Assembly (NCBI GenBank): GCA_036244855.1
Contig: BQKZ01004053.1
Location: forward strand, 1 to 62,813
DNA length: 62,813 nucleotides
Direction of reading: 5' to 3'
Source of the DNA: Temnopleurus reevesii
Taxonomy: Eukaryota; Echinodermata; Echinoidea; Temnopleuroida; Temnopleuridae
In this document: one piece after another, positions 24,401 to 39,400 of the stretch
How positions within the stretch are numbered: the stretch's first letter is position 1
Layout: each line of letters starts with the position of its first letter
Notes under the pieces: generated by a model
Told to the model about the DNA's origin: nothing
What the model saw: only the letters and a program-made list of their open reading frames with translations
Database searches by the model: none
Made by a program: the position numbers and the translations under genes

Positions 24401-27400
24401 CATCTTTTGAACAGATTATCGTATTGTGCATACATTTTTACAGTTCATCTTATTGTTCTACATTTACTGACATCGTGGTTGTCATCTCAAATGAGGAAGA
24501 TGTGATGTTGAAATGTACACCTGTGTAGCGATTATCTCTCTAATGATGCGGTAATCATCCTCAATTCACCTTACAAAACGTCAAAGATTCGACTCAGCCC
24601 ATGTTAACAATCTGAATACTCCACCAGTTCGGATGTTGATGGACAGGAGGATGCATGGTGGATGAAATGGTGTGACATTGATTTAATGAGATTTTGATTG
24701 GTACCTGTCATCAAATAATTATATGTATAGGTCATGGTCATCTTGGACATTGACGAGAATTACAGAGGGGGTAGAAAGTTAAGATGTAAATAGAATATAG
24801 ATTGTAGAGGAGAATAGATGATAAATTTCATATAATAGTGGATATATGGAGGCGTGATGGCGTAGTGCTTCTGACTCTAGCCTTTCAACCAAGAGGTAGC
24901 AGGTTCAAATCCCACTCATGATTTTGATTTTCTTCAGCAAGAAATTTATCCACATTTTGCTGCATTCAACCCAGGGGAGGTGAATGGGTACTCGTAGGAA
25001 GAAATTCCTTGGATCCAGTGAGCACCAAATGGTAGCCCTGTCATAGCCGGATAATATTGCACAGAGGGCTTGTTTGTTTTTACAGAGTCAACCAAACACT
25101 TTTCAATAAATGAATGATTCGCAATATATCTTGAATTGAATTGTGCGAACATTAAAATCACACAATAGTATAATTAGACCTACACAAATCCTCTCCGATT
25201 TTGATAGAAATATACATCAGGATTGAAATGACTCTCCAGGAAATTTTACGCAAGTAATTACCGGTAACAACTATGTTACTGAAAGAAAGAAATATGAAAC
25301 TATAACCATATTCTGCGCGAAAGGCATATTTCAAGAATATAGTGACATTTAGAAGAAACCGTGCAGAAAGGTTAAAGGGAGATGGAAAGAGATGAACGTA
25401 AAGGTGGAAATACGATGGAGAAAGAGAGCATCACTGGTTAATTCATACCACGTTCCTTATCAGCAGGAATAAATATTGTTTCCAAGTACTCCGATACCAC
25501 CTCCTTATTGGGTAAAACATCTCTTGGTTAGTCACTTAAAAATGTCAACATAAATGAATCTTGAGGCTCATTACGTTCTTCTAACATACAGTGAAAGTGG
25601 TAACTCTTATATTCTGATTCCGAGAAAGCAAACGAAGCAAAAAGTCAAGTCGAGGGTGATCTTCTTTCAATGTTAATTCTAAGCAATACTAACAAGACAA
25701 GAACATTTGTTGAAAACTGCTCATTAAAATGACTTGTTTGAAAGCTAATAATATGACCACTTCCAGAATCCAACATTAGAGATCAATTACCCAAACCCTT
25801 TGGTATATAGAAATGTCGCAGTTGTCTCAAGTCCGTCTTATCCGGTCAAGGGACACACTTTACAAGCATATATGATTTTTGACGACAACGTGTAAATTAA
25901 CTATGTGTGAGTGTCATCCCAATCGGTTGGTTTACTTTAGAGATCCAAATTTATACCATTTGCGAACGTGACATGTGCCTGAGACAATATAGGTCTACCT
26001 TACAAAGTTAGAAGGTGAAACGTACTATTGCGCTTTGAAATCACAACTCAATTAAAAAAAAAAAAAGATTACTCATTATCTTATCAGGCATCCCAGCTTA
26101 AGCAAATAAACATGTTGAATGAAAAAAAATCATATCACATTATGAATCATCATAATGCCCAATTTACTGCCCTTCTAAATGCATAATACAATACCATTAT
26201 ATACAGAAGTCGAGATATCCTCAAATTCAATGCCCAAGTTCGTTTAACGTTCTAGCAACATTCAAAGTCATGAATCTGTGGATGACAAAATAATGTGCAT
26301 CCCATCAAACAAATCGTACTCGATATCTTGACAACATACAGTGATCATGCTTCAAAGGCCACTTTAGCTTGAAGTTGTCAAGATGTTGATCGGCCAAGAT
26401 GATTCGATTTTTTTTGTACCTTCGTCCAACACTTATTGGATGTTAGTTTCATTAATTACGATTAGTAAAGATTACCTAGTATGTCGGTTTTAATGAACGT
26501 TATAAATATCGATTGGAATGTGCTTCAAATATCATGTACCGGTAGTCAGTGAGTGAAGGGCTCAACCATCTTCTAGGAAAGTTTCATTTCTAGTTAATGG
26601 TCCTTATATTAATCTCATTCGTCGCTGTTTGGTAGTGGATTTCTCTGTAATGTTCAAGTGTTTTATACGGTACATCCCATGGTTAAGAAGGATTAAGAAC
26701 CACTTTCAATTACGGTATTTGAGCGGACACCAACAGTTACCGGATGGTATCTTGTTGATAATGACATTTTGCGGTCATGTAGTTAACATGATCATGATGA
26801 TAATCACACTTTAAAAATAAAAACTGTGAACAAAATACCAATTTTTTCGTTGGCTTTGGTCCTGAATCTAGGCCACATGGATTTAAACCTAACGTCGGCT
26901 TTACGTCTTTTAATTTCATTCAGATTCTTTACATCGTCATATCCCATTGACACCAATCTTTTTTTTACGTAGATGGATTATTGAGCAAGGTCATTGTAGA
27001 ACGTTCGAGGTTATTTTCTGATGACTATTTAGGCTTAACTCTTTGGTCAAAAGAGAAATAGGTGTTATCAAATATATGAGTAATAATCCCCTTTCCTAGT
27101 ATTTTCCCTAAAGATGAAACTTGTGAAGTCATAATGATATGGAGTTGTATTTCGCCATTGACGAATAATTGGCGCATTGATAGTGCATGTACTGTGGATT
27201 AAAGAGTAGCATTTCCACACCAATGTGTGAATGCAAACATTGCAACCACTTGGTAGCCATTTAGAACACTTCACTCCTATTAGACCATACTCACGCCAGG
27301 GTGTCGCTGGCAAATATAGAAAGATGAATTGAAACAATCGCTCTCTTTGGTCGCTCACAGCGAGGGCAAATATTGGTGATGAAATGATTGAAAAGACATG

Positions 27401-30400
27401 TTGACAAAACAATTAAAGCAGATTTTCACTACCCTTCAAGCGATTCGGCTGCTTGTTAAAGATGGACTACTTTATCACGAGCTCGGTTCTTGAAAATGGA
27501 ACTGAAAAGTACAGAAACATTTCCACACAGATATATCCAGCTAATCATTAAGCCCAAACAATGGATTGTCCCACTCCTATCTCCTAAATGTCATGTGAAA
27601 ATTATTATGTCGGAATTGAATCATGAACCTGCTTATGAAGACACAGTTTCGTATATTTTGTGATGTAAAGAAAAAGACTATCATCAAATTGCCTTATTCA
27701 TAACAACAGTTTTTAAACAAATCTATAATTTTCAACATAACATAGTTATTGTTCGTATTAGCATGTATTTCCTGTAGCAATTACACAATGAAAAAAATGA
27801 TCTTGTAATGGCAAAGTAACGTTGTTTCGAGAAATCGTTCGCAATAAGTAAAATATGACCCATTTTTTTCTAAATCATATCAATTCTAACTGCGAATTCG
27901 TTTAGTTCAGCGAACCAATATACAATGTTTAAATAACTGTAAAATTGCAGGAAATTCTTATACTAATATAGTGTCATTGCCAAAATGCCAAAAATTAATC
28001 TTAAATTAGAGCTGTTACCATGACGATAACATGCTTGTAACCGTGTGCGCGTATGTCTCTGCATGCATATTGTTACTATGGGAACCATAACCATCCTAAT
28101 CTATAATTCAGTTTACCCTGCATTTTACAGCAAATTTTATGGGGACCCTGCGTTTGTTCTTCTTTCTTTCTTTCTGTATTAACTTAAGCCAATGTACCAA
28201 TCTATTCAAAATATATGAGAATTGTTAACCATGATTAATGCAACTTTCTAGTCTACATAAACGGATGATTAATCATCTTCATTTGGTCAGACTTATTAGA
28301 TAGAAAAAACACAACCGCTCATTTAGCCGGTGGTAATATATGACACATGAACGAATCGTATCATATGTGAGCTCTAAACAATCCAGTCGAATTCTCGTTA
28401 AAAATCACAAAATAGGAAATTCAAATTTCCTCCTCTTATAACCAAAAACTACGTTTATTCAACAAAACAAAATTACACTGGGTTATGAAATGTATATATG
28501 CACTGGAACATGTCAAGTTTCCCGGCTATTTCCAGAGATCAAACCTGACGCTATTAGTCGGTATCCACAAAAGGCAAATTTCTGATATGATTATGATTTT
28601 AGTGGCTTTGTCACGATAAAGAAAGACATCATTGGAATAGAATAACCACTCAGATTTGATGCCACAAGGTTGGCGTTCTGTAAACATGGACCAAGTCTGA
28701 GAAGAAAGGAAATGCATGCAAGGAGCAGTACCAGTCAGGGGTAAAAGTCTTTAACACTCATTCATAATATGGCTGGAATCGTATGTAACTCTGCTTTGTA
28801 CCATGTACCCAAGATGCCCGAGATGAGACAACGCTGGAACGAAGTATATGATATAAATCACATGGAACACCAAGCAATAAACAATACTATTTTTACTTAA
28901 ACCAAATAAAATATTGAATTGGAATATCATTTAAATATGCCGAGTGGGGTAATTTCATAGGGGGGGGGGGCAAAGTGAAAAACAAGCAGCATTATCATCT
29001 CAGATAATTCTAATTACTTCTGTTTGCTATCTAAAGGCTGATCACACATTTCCGTATTAGCCTGCGTCAGCCCAGCGGTTTTTGAAAATAAAAATCGCTC
29101 CCTGGACGCACAGAGACGCGAGTCTTACGCGGACTGACGTTCGGCGTACGCTCCTTGAGCGCAAGCCAAACGTCAGTCCACCGTCCGATCAGCGTATACT
29201 GTGCGCTCGGGGATAAAAAAACACTGGGTCGACGCAGGCTAAAGACGCAAAGGTGTGAGTCGGGCTTTAGAAACTTTATATTATGTAGTTATATTCTTCT
29301 CTAATGCGGAGTCTTGGAGTCTGAGACTATTTTGACTGTGTGAGATTTCAAATTTCATATTTCAGAGGCATTGTTGGTGAACTCTATTCGAGACATACTT
29401 CACCCCGTAGATATACGGTAAGCGACGATTCCTGAATGAAAATACTTAATCCGACGTTTGACAACATTGGTTTTCTCACTGTTTGCTCATTTTCAAATTT
29501 CATAGGTATCAAGCGGACGGCTGCTGCAAAATTTCGTATTAATTGTTTTGACGACATTCGTGGATCTCGGTATATTTCTTTCCTGTTACCTTGATGATAA
29601 GTAAACCAAGACTGTTCATTCTAAGTAAATATTAATCATATCGGCTACATAATGGATATCAGGAATTAATTTAAAATTTTCATTATTGATAAATCAAATT
29701 GTCCCCTTTAGTCGCATTTCACACTCTGTAATTCTGACAAAAGACTTCAGAAATATAATCTTATATGCTGAGTTGCATATAATATATTTTAAAGGATTAA
29801 ATGAAGCCAACCATCAGAATAATTCGACAACAATAATAGATATAAACTTTGGTTTACTTGTTTGGTCAATATCATAGACCACTTTTCTCACTTCATGATT
29901 TGCAATTGGCTTTCATTGCATCATTCGATGAACAATGCGTTGAATTAACACTGAAAACGACTCAAAATGCTGTTTGATGTTTAACATAAACATGACAGAA
30001 ATGGATTGATCTAAAGAACAATTGCAGGGATGTAACCCACATTGCCTCCGAGACAAATCTAGTTATGTTACGCTCCATTTTTGTTTGAAAATTAATTTAC
30101 TACTCTTTTATCTGCTGACACGTTTGCGCGATGAATAATTGTACCATCTGTTTACTAAATATGATTAAATTTGCATTGTTTATACCTAGTAAAATGTTTG
30201 GTATACAAAGGAAAAATGTGAGCTATCTCTTAACAAGAGAGCGATTTGATAATTGTCGTCGTTTGTTACGTGAGGTACCTTGCCAGACGATTGAAATGAT
30301 TTTATTTCTAATCTGGACGTATGAAAGGGTTCTTGTTATTTTTCAGTCTTTTTTTTTGCCCCTTCCAGACTTATTTTATTCAAAATGAGGCCCGACCTAG

Positions 30401-33400
30401 TTCTACATATTCTCAAGTGAATATGAAATAATAAATAATGAAATTGGGTGACTAGTTAGCAAGTAAGCAGCACTCATTTCAATCTTCACCAACTGAATGG
30501 ATTAGTGAAGATAAAAGAGGGTCTGCTAGGGATAAAAATTAGGGTTAAACCATTGGGGATTAAGAACGTTCGATTTTATTCTATGAATCATGTTTACTTT
30601 GAAATCATTCAAATCGACCTCTCTTTTGGGTTGTCTTGACCCTCTAGCCTATTTATTTTTTCATTTTGAAAGGAGTAAATCCAGACACAATAGACAGAGT
30701 TGTGAAATTGTGAATACAAAATTGAGAAAAGGCACACCAAATGTCATGAAAACTAGTTCGGAGGTCATACATTACATGCATATATCATTGATAACAGGGA
30801 AAGATTAGGTTAATTCACATTTGTCAAATCTGAATGTTGTAGAATGTAAAAAAAAAAAAAAATGCTCGAGATTAGCGCCATATCCAAATAGTACACGATA
30901 TTCACACAATAACATTATACCCTGCGCTCAACCTGGAATTGAAGACCAGGGGCTCGACCAATTAAAAATGTCCGCCCCCAGAAGCTGATCAGCAAAAATA
31001 AGTGGTTTCCAGCTCAAATTTTGACGCCCCTTGGGGGCTGACAAGCAAAAAAAGATTCCCCTAACTCTGCCCTAGGAGGTTCGTGCCCCTGCCCCCATGC
31101 AAGGTGCACGTATAATGTCATGTTACCAAAGACTTTGTGATATTACTTAGTGATATAGAATCATCTGAATTGATCTGATTAACAAAAGTGTATGAACTTT
31201 CTTTTATAGAGAGCGATGAATAAAGACGTTTGTTTAATTTCCGTCAAATAATTCAATTACATTTCATCTATAATGTAAAGAATTATCATTCAGAGTGTCG
31301 GGGACCAACTTTGACCCTTTTTTCCAATTTCCGTTCCAAATTATCACCAATAAATGCAATAATGTATATGCCTATACTGTCCGAACATCACTTGCAGCCG
31401 TATAGCAGCAGCCAGTGCACATTTTCATTGTCGTAAATAAATCCCAATACATGTATGAGTTACAATTATAACCTTTCGTGTTGGTCGTACAAATGTTATT
31501 GTTTAATTTCAAGCCCAGCGATTTGGGGGGACGATTTCTTTAACCTTGATCTCGGTGGCAGTGGTCAAGAGGTAGGAGGTATAGTTCCATTGATATGAAA
31601 CTTCATTTTTATTTTAAAAAAGAAAAAAAAAATTAAAATGATTTCATGCTGCAAGACAATATCACCAATGCATCAATCATATTTTTGTAATCTGCCAAAG
31701 CTGGTTTTATTACCATTTATGTATTTTAATTACTTGAAGAAAAGTTGATTGCATGTATTTTGTTTTTAACCTTCACTTTTGCAACTACTGTATCAACCTG
31801 AGTCCCCCAAAATGTATCATTTTTCATTGCCACTATCAGCTACCCGCTGAGACCTGTCGAATCAATTCACATTATTAGTTCCGATGCTTCGTTGGGGGTG
31901 ACGGAGTGGTTCCGAAACGATATAACAATTTCCATTTGAAATATTTGTATCATTACTTTTATTCCATTGCCGAATGGTCGAGATAATCAACGGAAACACA
32001 TTCCGCTTATAAATATAATCAACAACTTTGAATTGAACTAAAAATAGCTATACATAGCTGATATGAAACAGTGATTTTAGAAAATGTGAAAATCAGACGA
32101 GAAAATAATGGGAAAGACCAATTTATTATTGAGAATACCCCTACACTATTTTTAAATTTTTTAAAATTTTTACTTTTATGTGTATTTTTAGTATTTTTAC
32201 TTATATGTGTATTCTTTGTATTTTAAATGATCTTTTGTAAATGCATTTGCAATTCAGCCTTTGGCTGCAAGAAATGTTTTTAATTGTGATTCAATAAATA
32301 AACCATTACTACTACTACTACTACTACACGTTTTATAATATATATTTAATTAATGTTTAAAACATCAATTGTTGAAATATGTTTATAAAATAATAAAATA
32401 ATCTAAAAGTGAATATTACTGAACAATCAAAATACTCTTTAGTAATGCATGTGTTACATGAACGAACGGATTGAAAGCTTTCAAGAAAATAATGTAGAAG
32501 ATTTTAGGAGTGAAATGTTTTTTGTAGCCAATAGATGATCATAATGAATTTCATTGATATCAACAATTGTATCAGTCATTGTATTGGTTGAATGTTAAGT
32601 GAGTAATATAATTATATGTAATGGCCCCCGGACCTGTATTATTAGGGCAGGTGCGACATTACACACTCGTCTTGCAGGAAATTGGCAATACATGTACTAA
32701 TATCCGGTCAAAAAGAATCATTCATACCATAAACACAAATTCTGATCAGCGGGTTAGATTGCTGTTATATAGAAATATGCGACCCCTGATATTTAAAAAT
32801 GATCAAAAAATATACTTGTTTTTACCCTTTTTATTCCAAAAATCGGTTGGCACCATTTCCGCAGTTTTATCAATTTATACACTTTATTTTGGTCTAAACA
32901 TTGGATTCAAAATCTAAAATCAGACAAACAACTACGCATATGCATAAACTTTTATCCAATCAAATTTGTCCGTGTTGAAGAGAGCTGGTGTACATCTCCT
33001 TGTTTTGTGCCACAGGGACCGCGAAATCGGGGAGCTCCCCCCCCCCTTTTTTTTTTTTAAAGTAATAGCCTATGTGCAAACATTTGAGGAGTGTGAATGG
33101 TTTGTGTGGCAGCCCCTCCCCTCCCCTAAAGACACACTTTTAAAAAAGTTCCGCGGGTCCCGTTGTATTGTATTGTTTAATTTTGTCAGTTTTGTTTCCG
33201 TATGTGTGTGTGTGTGTGTGTTTGTGTGTGTTGCGTGTTTTTATTTTGTCCGTTGGTACCTCACAAGGGCAATGATGTCAGTAGCCTTTTGACCATATAG
33301 AGTACAAGGAACAGTCAATCAGAAAAATAAACCAGTGCCAAGCGACAAACACGAACTCTTATGCCGTCTCCAATCATGACAAGTCGATGTGCGCAACTCA

Positions 33401-36400
33401 GCTTCTAGAGTTAAACATGGATCTAGTTTACGGTTTCTACAGTTTATTACAATATCCCTAATCATTATCAACCTTATCGCAATGTATAATTTTTCCTATA
33501 AAACACAATTGATTGTAATAATAATAATAATAATAATGATAATAAAAATCACAGCAACAACAAAAACATATTTGCAAGGTTTTTCTCTTTTTCAAAAAAA
33601 AATTAAATATATGGTCATAAAAATTTAATATCGAACAACATCTGTTTTTAATGGATGGATTGAGTATGTTTTGTTGTTCACACATCATCTTTTTTTTTGG
33701 AGGGGGGGGGCAACAAGTTGTCCACACAATACATTTTTTTTTTTTTTTTTCTAAACGGGAACAAAATATATTCTAATTTTTTGCCCAAGTATTTTTATTT
33801 TTAACATGTTTTTATATAGTAATATGGATTATTTGCCAAATCGGTAGAGTGAAATATTTATACTGAAATATAAAATCATATCATTTCTCATCTAATACAG
33901 GTCTCATGACATTATTGATAATGCCCCTAATGTTGTCCATTGTGACAGGTGTGATCTGTGATTTCATAACGCATTTATCGTGGCTTTTAACGGATTACAC
34001 AAAAAGGTGTAAACATAACAAAATTTTCCTTGATATGAAAATATGAACGTCGATATCCCCGATAAATTCTATTCATCTTTTACCTTTCTCATCTGTCTGT
34101 ACATGGGTGTCAGATGAACTTATCGAATGACATTTTTGATAATCACTCTGCCCTCTCAACTTCCTTCGTCCAATATTAATATAAAGAGGTCGAGCGGAAA
34201 CATTCCCTCCAGTCAAAGGCCAAGATTTAAGATGTTTGTTCGAATTCTTCGATGGAAAATTATCTTCAATAACTGTCGTGTGTGGTCTGAGATGTGGAGA
34301 TGTTGTCATGGTAACTGCATCTTTTGCTATCTTTCAGAGATTGTGAGTGCGACTCACAGCAAATTGATATCTTGAGAGGTTCCCAGCAATTGCACTTTTG
34401 GCAAGTTGAAGTAATTGCCTCAAAACTCTGGCAAACTTTACATATCTGATATCATGGATATGGTAAAGTCTGTATTAATGATTATGAGTACTTGAAATTC
34501 ATATTGCGTCATTATTGATTTCAATCTCAAATTAAAATTATAGAAATTATAGACACAGTGTGACGTCAGTGTGCACTTTAAAGGTACATATTTTAATTCC
34601 TTTTTATTCTCTGTCAACCACCACAGCTGTATCTTTGTTTATTCGTTAAAATTCAGAAAGGCAAAGGAATATGTTCTGAAAAAAAAAACTACTTTGTATA
34701 TTGTATTTAATCCTGTCAACAATGCAAAGATTGGCAAAAATATGCTGTCACAATTATTTTGGGTGGAGCTAGAAAACACAATATTCTATATTACAACAAA
34801 TAAAAAGTAAGCATTGTAAACATCGAAAGTTTCACACGATTATTTATTCTGATCGGTTTTCCACGTTTTTGATCCATTTGTTGGAATATGTCGCATTGCT
34901 CATCTCTTTGTGACGTCACATGAAAATGCTTTTCACGACTTGTCATGGTAACCATTTCTACCCGATATCGATGTGATTTGTCAGGTGAAATAAAAAATAT
35001 TTCAAGAAAAAAAATATTTAAAATGAAACCAGGTTTTGAACTACTCCCAAAAGCCCAATGTTTGGCATACATGTAGATGCCTTGTTACTAGAACGCGTTG
35101 TATCCTAAATACCTAAAACTTTACAGCAAATTTCTCGCGTTTCCACTTTTATTCATTTTCTACCGCTTAACGAAAACGATATTCATTATACGGAGTGTAC
35201 CTTGGAATTCTCAAACGTAGACATCAACCCGTCTTTTGCTTTTCGATGACATCATTTCACTTTAATTCACGTTCATGATAATGAACCTCTAAAATTTGTA
35301 GCGCGTTTGTTGTTGTTGTTGTAGTTGTTATTGTTGTTGTTACTCTTGTTGTTATCATTGTCATTTATTTGTTGTTTTAGCCTTCAAATTATACAGACGT
35401 CAATAATTTTTACTTCATGAACAAAAAGTGAGGATTTCGAGTCGTTTAGTTTATGAAGTCGTGGTTGTATTTGTCTTCTTTTTGTTTCATTCATTCGAAC
35501 GCTGAGCAAATCAACATTTTTTCGTACTAGTCGTGGTTGGTCATACAAAATAATAGGTATGGAGATCACTCTCCTGCCCATCTCGTTCTAGATACGGACT
35601 ATCGTAAACTGATAGGTTAATGCAGGAGATCAAAATATACCAGACCCCCTAAAATTGACTTTGACATCTACCAGCCACACATTAATCTGCTAGATATGAT
35701 GGGGATCGACTAGATCCTATTTGCTCTTCCCATATCTCGATTACCCTCTCTATCCCCACTCACAATGCGAATGATACTTCCCCCATAATTCTCTGTCTTA
35801 CCCGCATTAGTTTGCAGCCCCTCCCATTGTGATCTATTTTTCCATGTTAGATTTCATTTGGCATGTATATTTTAACCCCACGGTAATTACAAATTCGCCT
35901 TTGCTCTAATACCCGACAAAGTTCTGGACGTTATATTTTTGAGAAGGCCGAACATAAAATGTCTCCTGCTTTTATCAGTTTATTCACGGAGATGATAGTC
36001 ATAAAAAGCAACAATTTCTGTTATATTGTTTATCATTTCATTGAATATCTGTTTGATTCTTTTCTCTCACAGCCAGTGTGGTTGTATTCTCACGTTACCC
36101 AACGTTTAGTTTACCTTTCTACCCAATCTCTCAACAGCATTATCGTCACAACCTTTGTCCATCATCAGGATCACACATGTACTAGTTTCGTTTGATTTTA
36201 TGCTGTTTAGAAAGTCAAATAATAATTCAATGAAAATAAATGAAAATTCCAGGTAGCGATGGAACTATTTCGTGAAAAATCTAGCACATAATAGATCTTC
36301 GTACAAAAAAAGTGCATGTTACCTGTTAAAAATTAAACATATATTGTTTTGGGTTGTAGGATTTCAAACCATGTATTCCAGAAAACAAATGGAAGATCGA

Positions 36401-39400
36401 GAGTGAAAGACAGAGAAGAGGAGAAAAGGGAGAGGTTCTTATCTCAATTATCATCAGTATAGTAAGATAATAGAAAAGGCCGTCCAATTGTTGTAGCAGC
36501 CAAATTATAACCATGGTAGCCGGTATCTCAGTATATCAAGATGTTCAGAATAAAATCGTAAGGTAATTGATGAGTGGTTCAACCCCTGGCGCCAAGATCA
36601 AGTTGGACATGTCAGCGGGACAGGACCTCAGAGCGTCCTCATCAAAGACCTAAGAATTACGATGATTGGTAAGATTATTAGGCACAAATCAAAGATGGAC
36701 CTTTGGAATACGGTGAATATGGACGTTTGTTATGATTTATGATGCTCATCATCTTCACGATGGTGGTCAACGTTGACAAGAAAGAGAAGATCCACGTAGG
36801 AGAGCAAATGGATGGACTAAGTCGAAGATCTTCCGCGTCTGAATAGTTATGATAATGAGCTCGATGGTCTCGAAATATACGGTGCTAGATTGAGTCGTCC
36901 TATATTTGACCAGCCTGTGCATAATGCTTATACCAAGTACGAATACGACTGTCCCATAAGACGTTCCGATCCAACAAGTAGTAGTAATTAATCCGGAATA
37001 ATAGTAAAAAAAAAATCTTCATTACAAAATCTTGACATTTTCTTTTTGGAGAAATGACACTGGTCAATCTCCGATATCATTCATATCCTCGTTAATTTAA
37101 AATTTTATCCATGATAAGTTGATGTTTGTAATACCTGCATTGCCAGTGAAAAGAAAAGAACTGGCTGAAGCAAATTTCCATTTCTTTTTTCGAATCATAT
37201 GTTTATTAGTATTTATAGCTTAAAAAGAATCAGCGAAGCGTCAAAAGGTTTTCAAAAATGATTTGAAGGTCAAAGTACTTGTACTTGAGTATAAGCCCCT
37301 GTTTGACTATTAGCACTTGCTAAGGGTGACTTACCAAATCTCTATGGTCCTTGCCCCTAGATTAGGAGAGCAACTTAAGATGTTATCGGATATGTGAGAA
37401 CAGGTAACGCGGTTCAATCAAAGTTCGGAAGAGATAATGTTCCATTTTGTTTTAAAGAAAATTGTCATACCTCGATCGACGAAAGTTCAACGATGTTTTC
37501 GCACCTTTAGAGTAGAGGTGTTCAGAGTTTCAGATGGTGCAAATATACATAAAGGGCTAGACTGATGTTTTCTTCGTAAAACTTAAAACACATATTTTAA
37601 TTGTAAAATAAGACAACGTTTTTTCCAGACAAATTCCGCTGCATATAGGCCTACGCAAAAAACAATTTACCAGAAAGTAAAAGTAATTTTGCAGTATTCA
37701 TTAACTTCGTTGTAATACCGTTCCGTTTGCGGAATTTCCCAAAAATGTCGGCCTTTGGAAACTTGAAACATATCAAAGAGTCAAAAGGTCATGATATTGG
37801 GGTTAAGCTGCAGGTCCGAAGGCAATTTGTAAACTTGGACAAGTCTTGCGCAAATGTATTTGATACAACACATCGTGGGAGTTCAGATGTTTACATCCTC
37901 CATCTCAGAGAAATGGAGCGCTTCTAAACTGTTACATTTAAATCAAACGCATTTCAAAATTGATGAGCAGGCTGGGGTGCATACGGATTGATAGATAATT
38001 GCTGTAAATGGCATATCGTCTCGTTTAATGCTCATTTATAAGAGTCAATTGTTATCACCATCTGACCATTAAAGCAGAAAAGTGTATTAGTGCCCTACAA
38101 ATACGAATAGATGCATGAGTTACTACTATAGAACTGCGAGCCGGAGGGACAAAGGAATGGGACAAAGTAATCAACTTCAAGTCAAACAATCATAAATTCA
38201 TTCCCTCTTATTTTTGCCGAGAAATGTCGAATATGTACAGTGATAGAAAGCCACCTTCATGAAGCTATTGTGAAGGCTTGAATGAAGTTGTTCACTTGGT
38301 CCCATTCCTTTGTCCATCCTGCTCAAATTACAGTTGATTTCGATGACATGCTTTAAAAGAATAACGAATTTGTCCTAGTGCTCTTTGGAATGAAAATCAT
38401 ACGTGAATTAGTAAATTGAATAGATGGAACGTATTCCAGGAATTCACACGTTGTTCAATCTAGGGTCTTGTGTTGCTCAAATTTTTCATCATATACCCTC
38501 CCTTGAATCCAGGGTAGTTTGGGTTGTTTGATCTTCTGCGAAATGTTGTGAAATTTCATGTAATCTCAAAGGGGATACTTGGCATGCATAACACAAGAAA
38601 CGATGTTACTCATGTTCCCTTGGCCCGCACTCAAATCTTTCCTGGTTTTCCCCTTCAAAATACTGTAGAATCTTGACATTCATGTCTTTTCAAAAGATAA
38701 TGATACGTTTTATAATAATAATGATAATAATAAAAGATGCAATTTATATAGCGCACGTATCCACTCTGCTGGAGTGCTCAAGGCGCTTTGCAATTTTATT
38801 ACCCTGGCTTTAGCCCGGCAGCCACAAGCGCACTTGGCATTTCAAGGAATGAATACTCCTGCCAGGTACACATTCACCTCACCTGTGTTGAATGCAGCAC
38901 AATGTGGATGAATTTCTTGCTGAAGGAAATTGACGCCATGGGTGGGATTCGAACCTACGACCCTCCTGTTGAAAGGCGAGAGTCATGATCGCTACACCAC
39001 GACGCCTCTGCAACTATGATCATTTCAATCTGTTTATGCTCAGCTTCAGCGCCACGCAAACAAATCTGCCCCTGCTCCAATCTTCTTTGCGTGTGTGTGC
39101 TTATGAATTGACACAACTTTAACAATGTTTGATACTTCCTGAACATACATTATTATTTATCTAATATGAATCTCTTTGTAATGAATTATTAACTTTTCAT
39201 TTGACGTCACTAAGTAATAGTACGCAATACAAAAATTATCCATTGCGGCGATAATTTTAATGCTTGATACGAATTTGTTGTTGATTTCATTTCACCTTCT
39301 GGCTTTCATTGTTCAATATGTATTTTGTGTTCCTATTTTTCAACTTCGTACCAGTATGTCTTATTTAAATTTGTATGATTATAATCTCTCATGGCAACTT

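Larger units (their letters stand above)
32328..38137 (+). other. First intron, part 4: microsatellites, two CRE-like sites, no gene
   Basis: Holds (GT)n, a T/C homopolymer cluster (33039-33060), (ATA)n at 33519-33536, a T run (33733-33750), two perfect palindromes TGACGTCA (34561-34568 and 34911-34918) and (GTT)n (35306-35346). No ORF is supported as a gene. Confidence 0.5.

Noticed and set aside
27068..27412. A 114-codon - strand frame in intron 1
   Set aside because: No domain, no splice context and base composition like the surrounding intron.
33000..33175. Possible inverted termini gggaccgcgaa / gggacccgcggaa
   Set aside because: Only about 12 imperfect bases match and homopolymers lie in between; not enough for an element.
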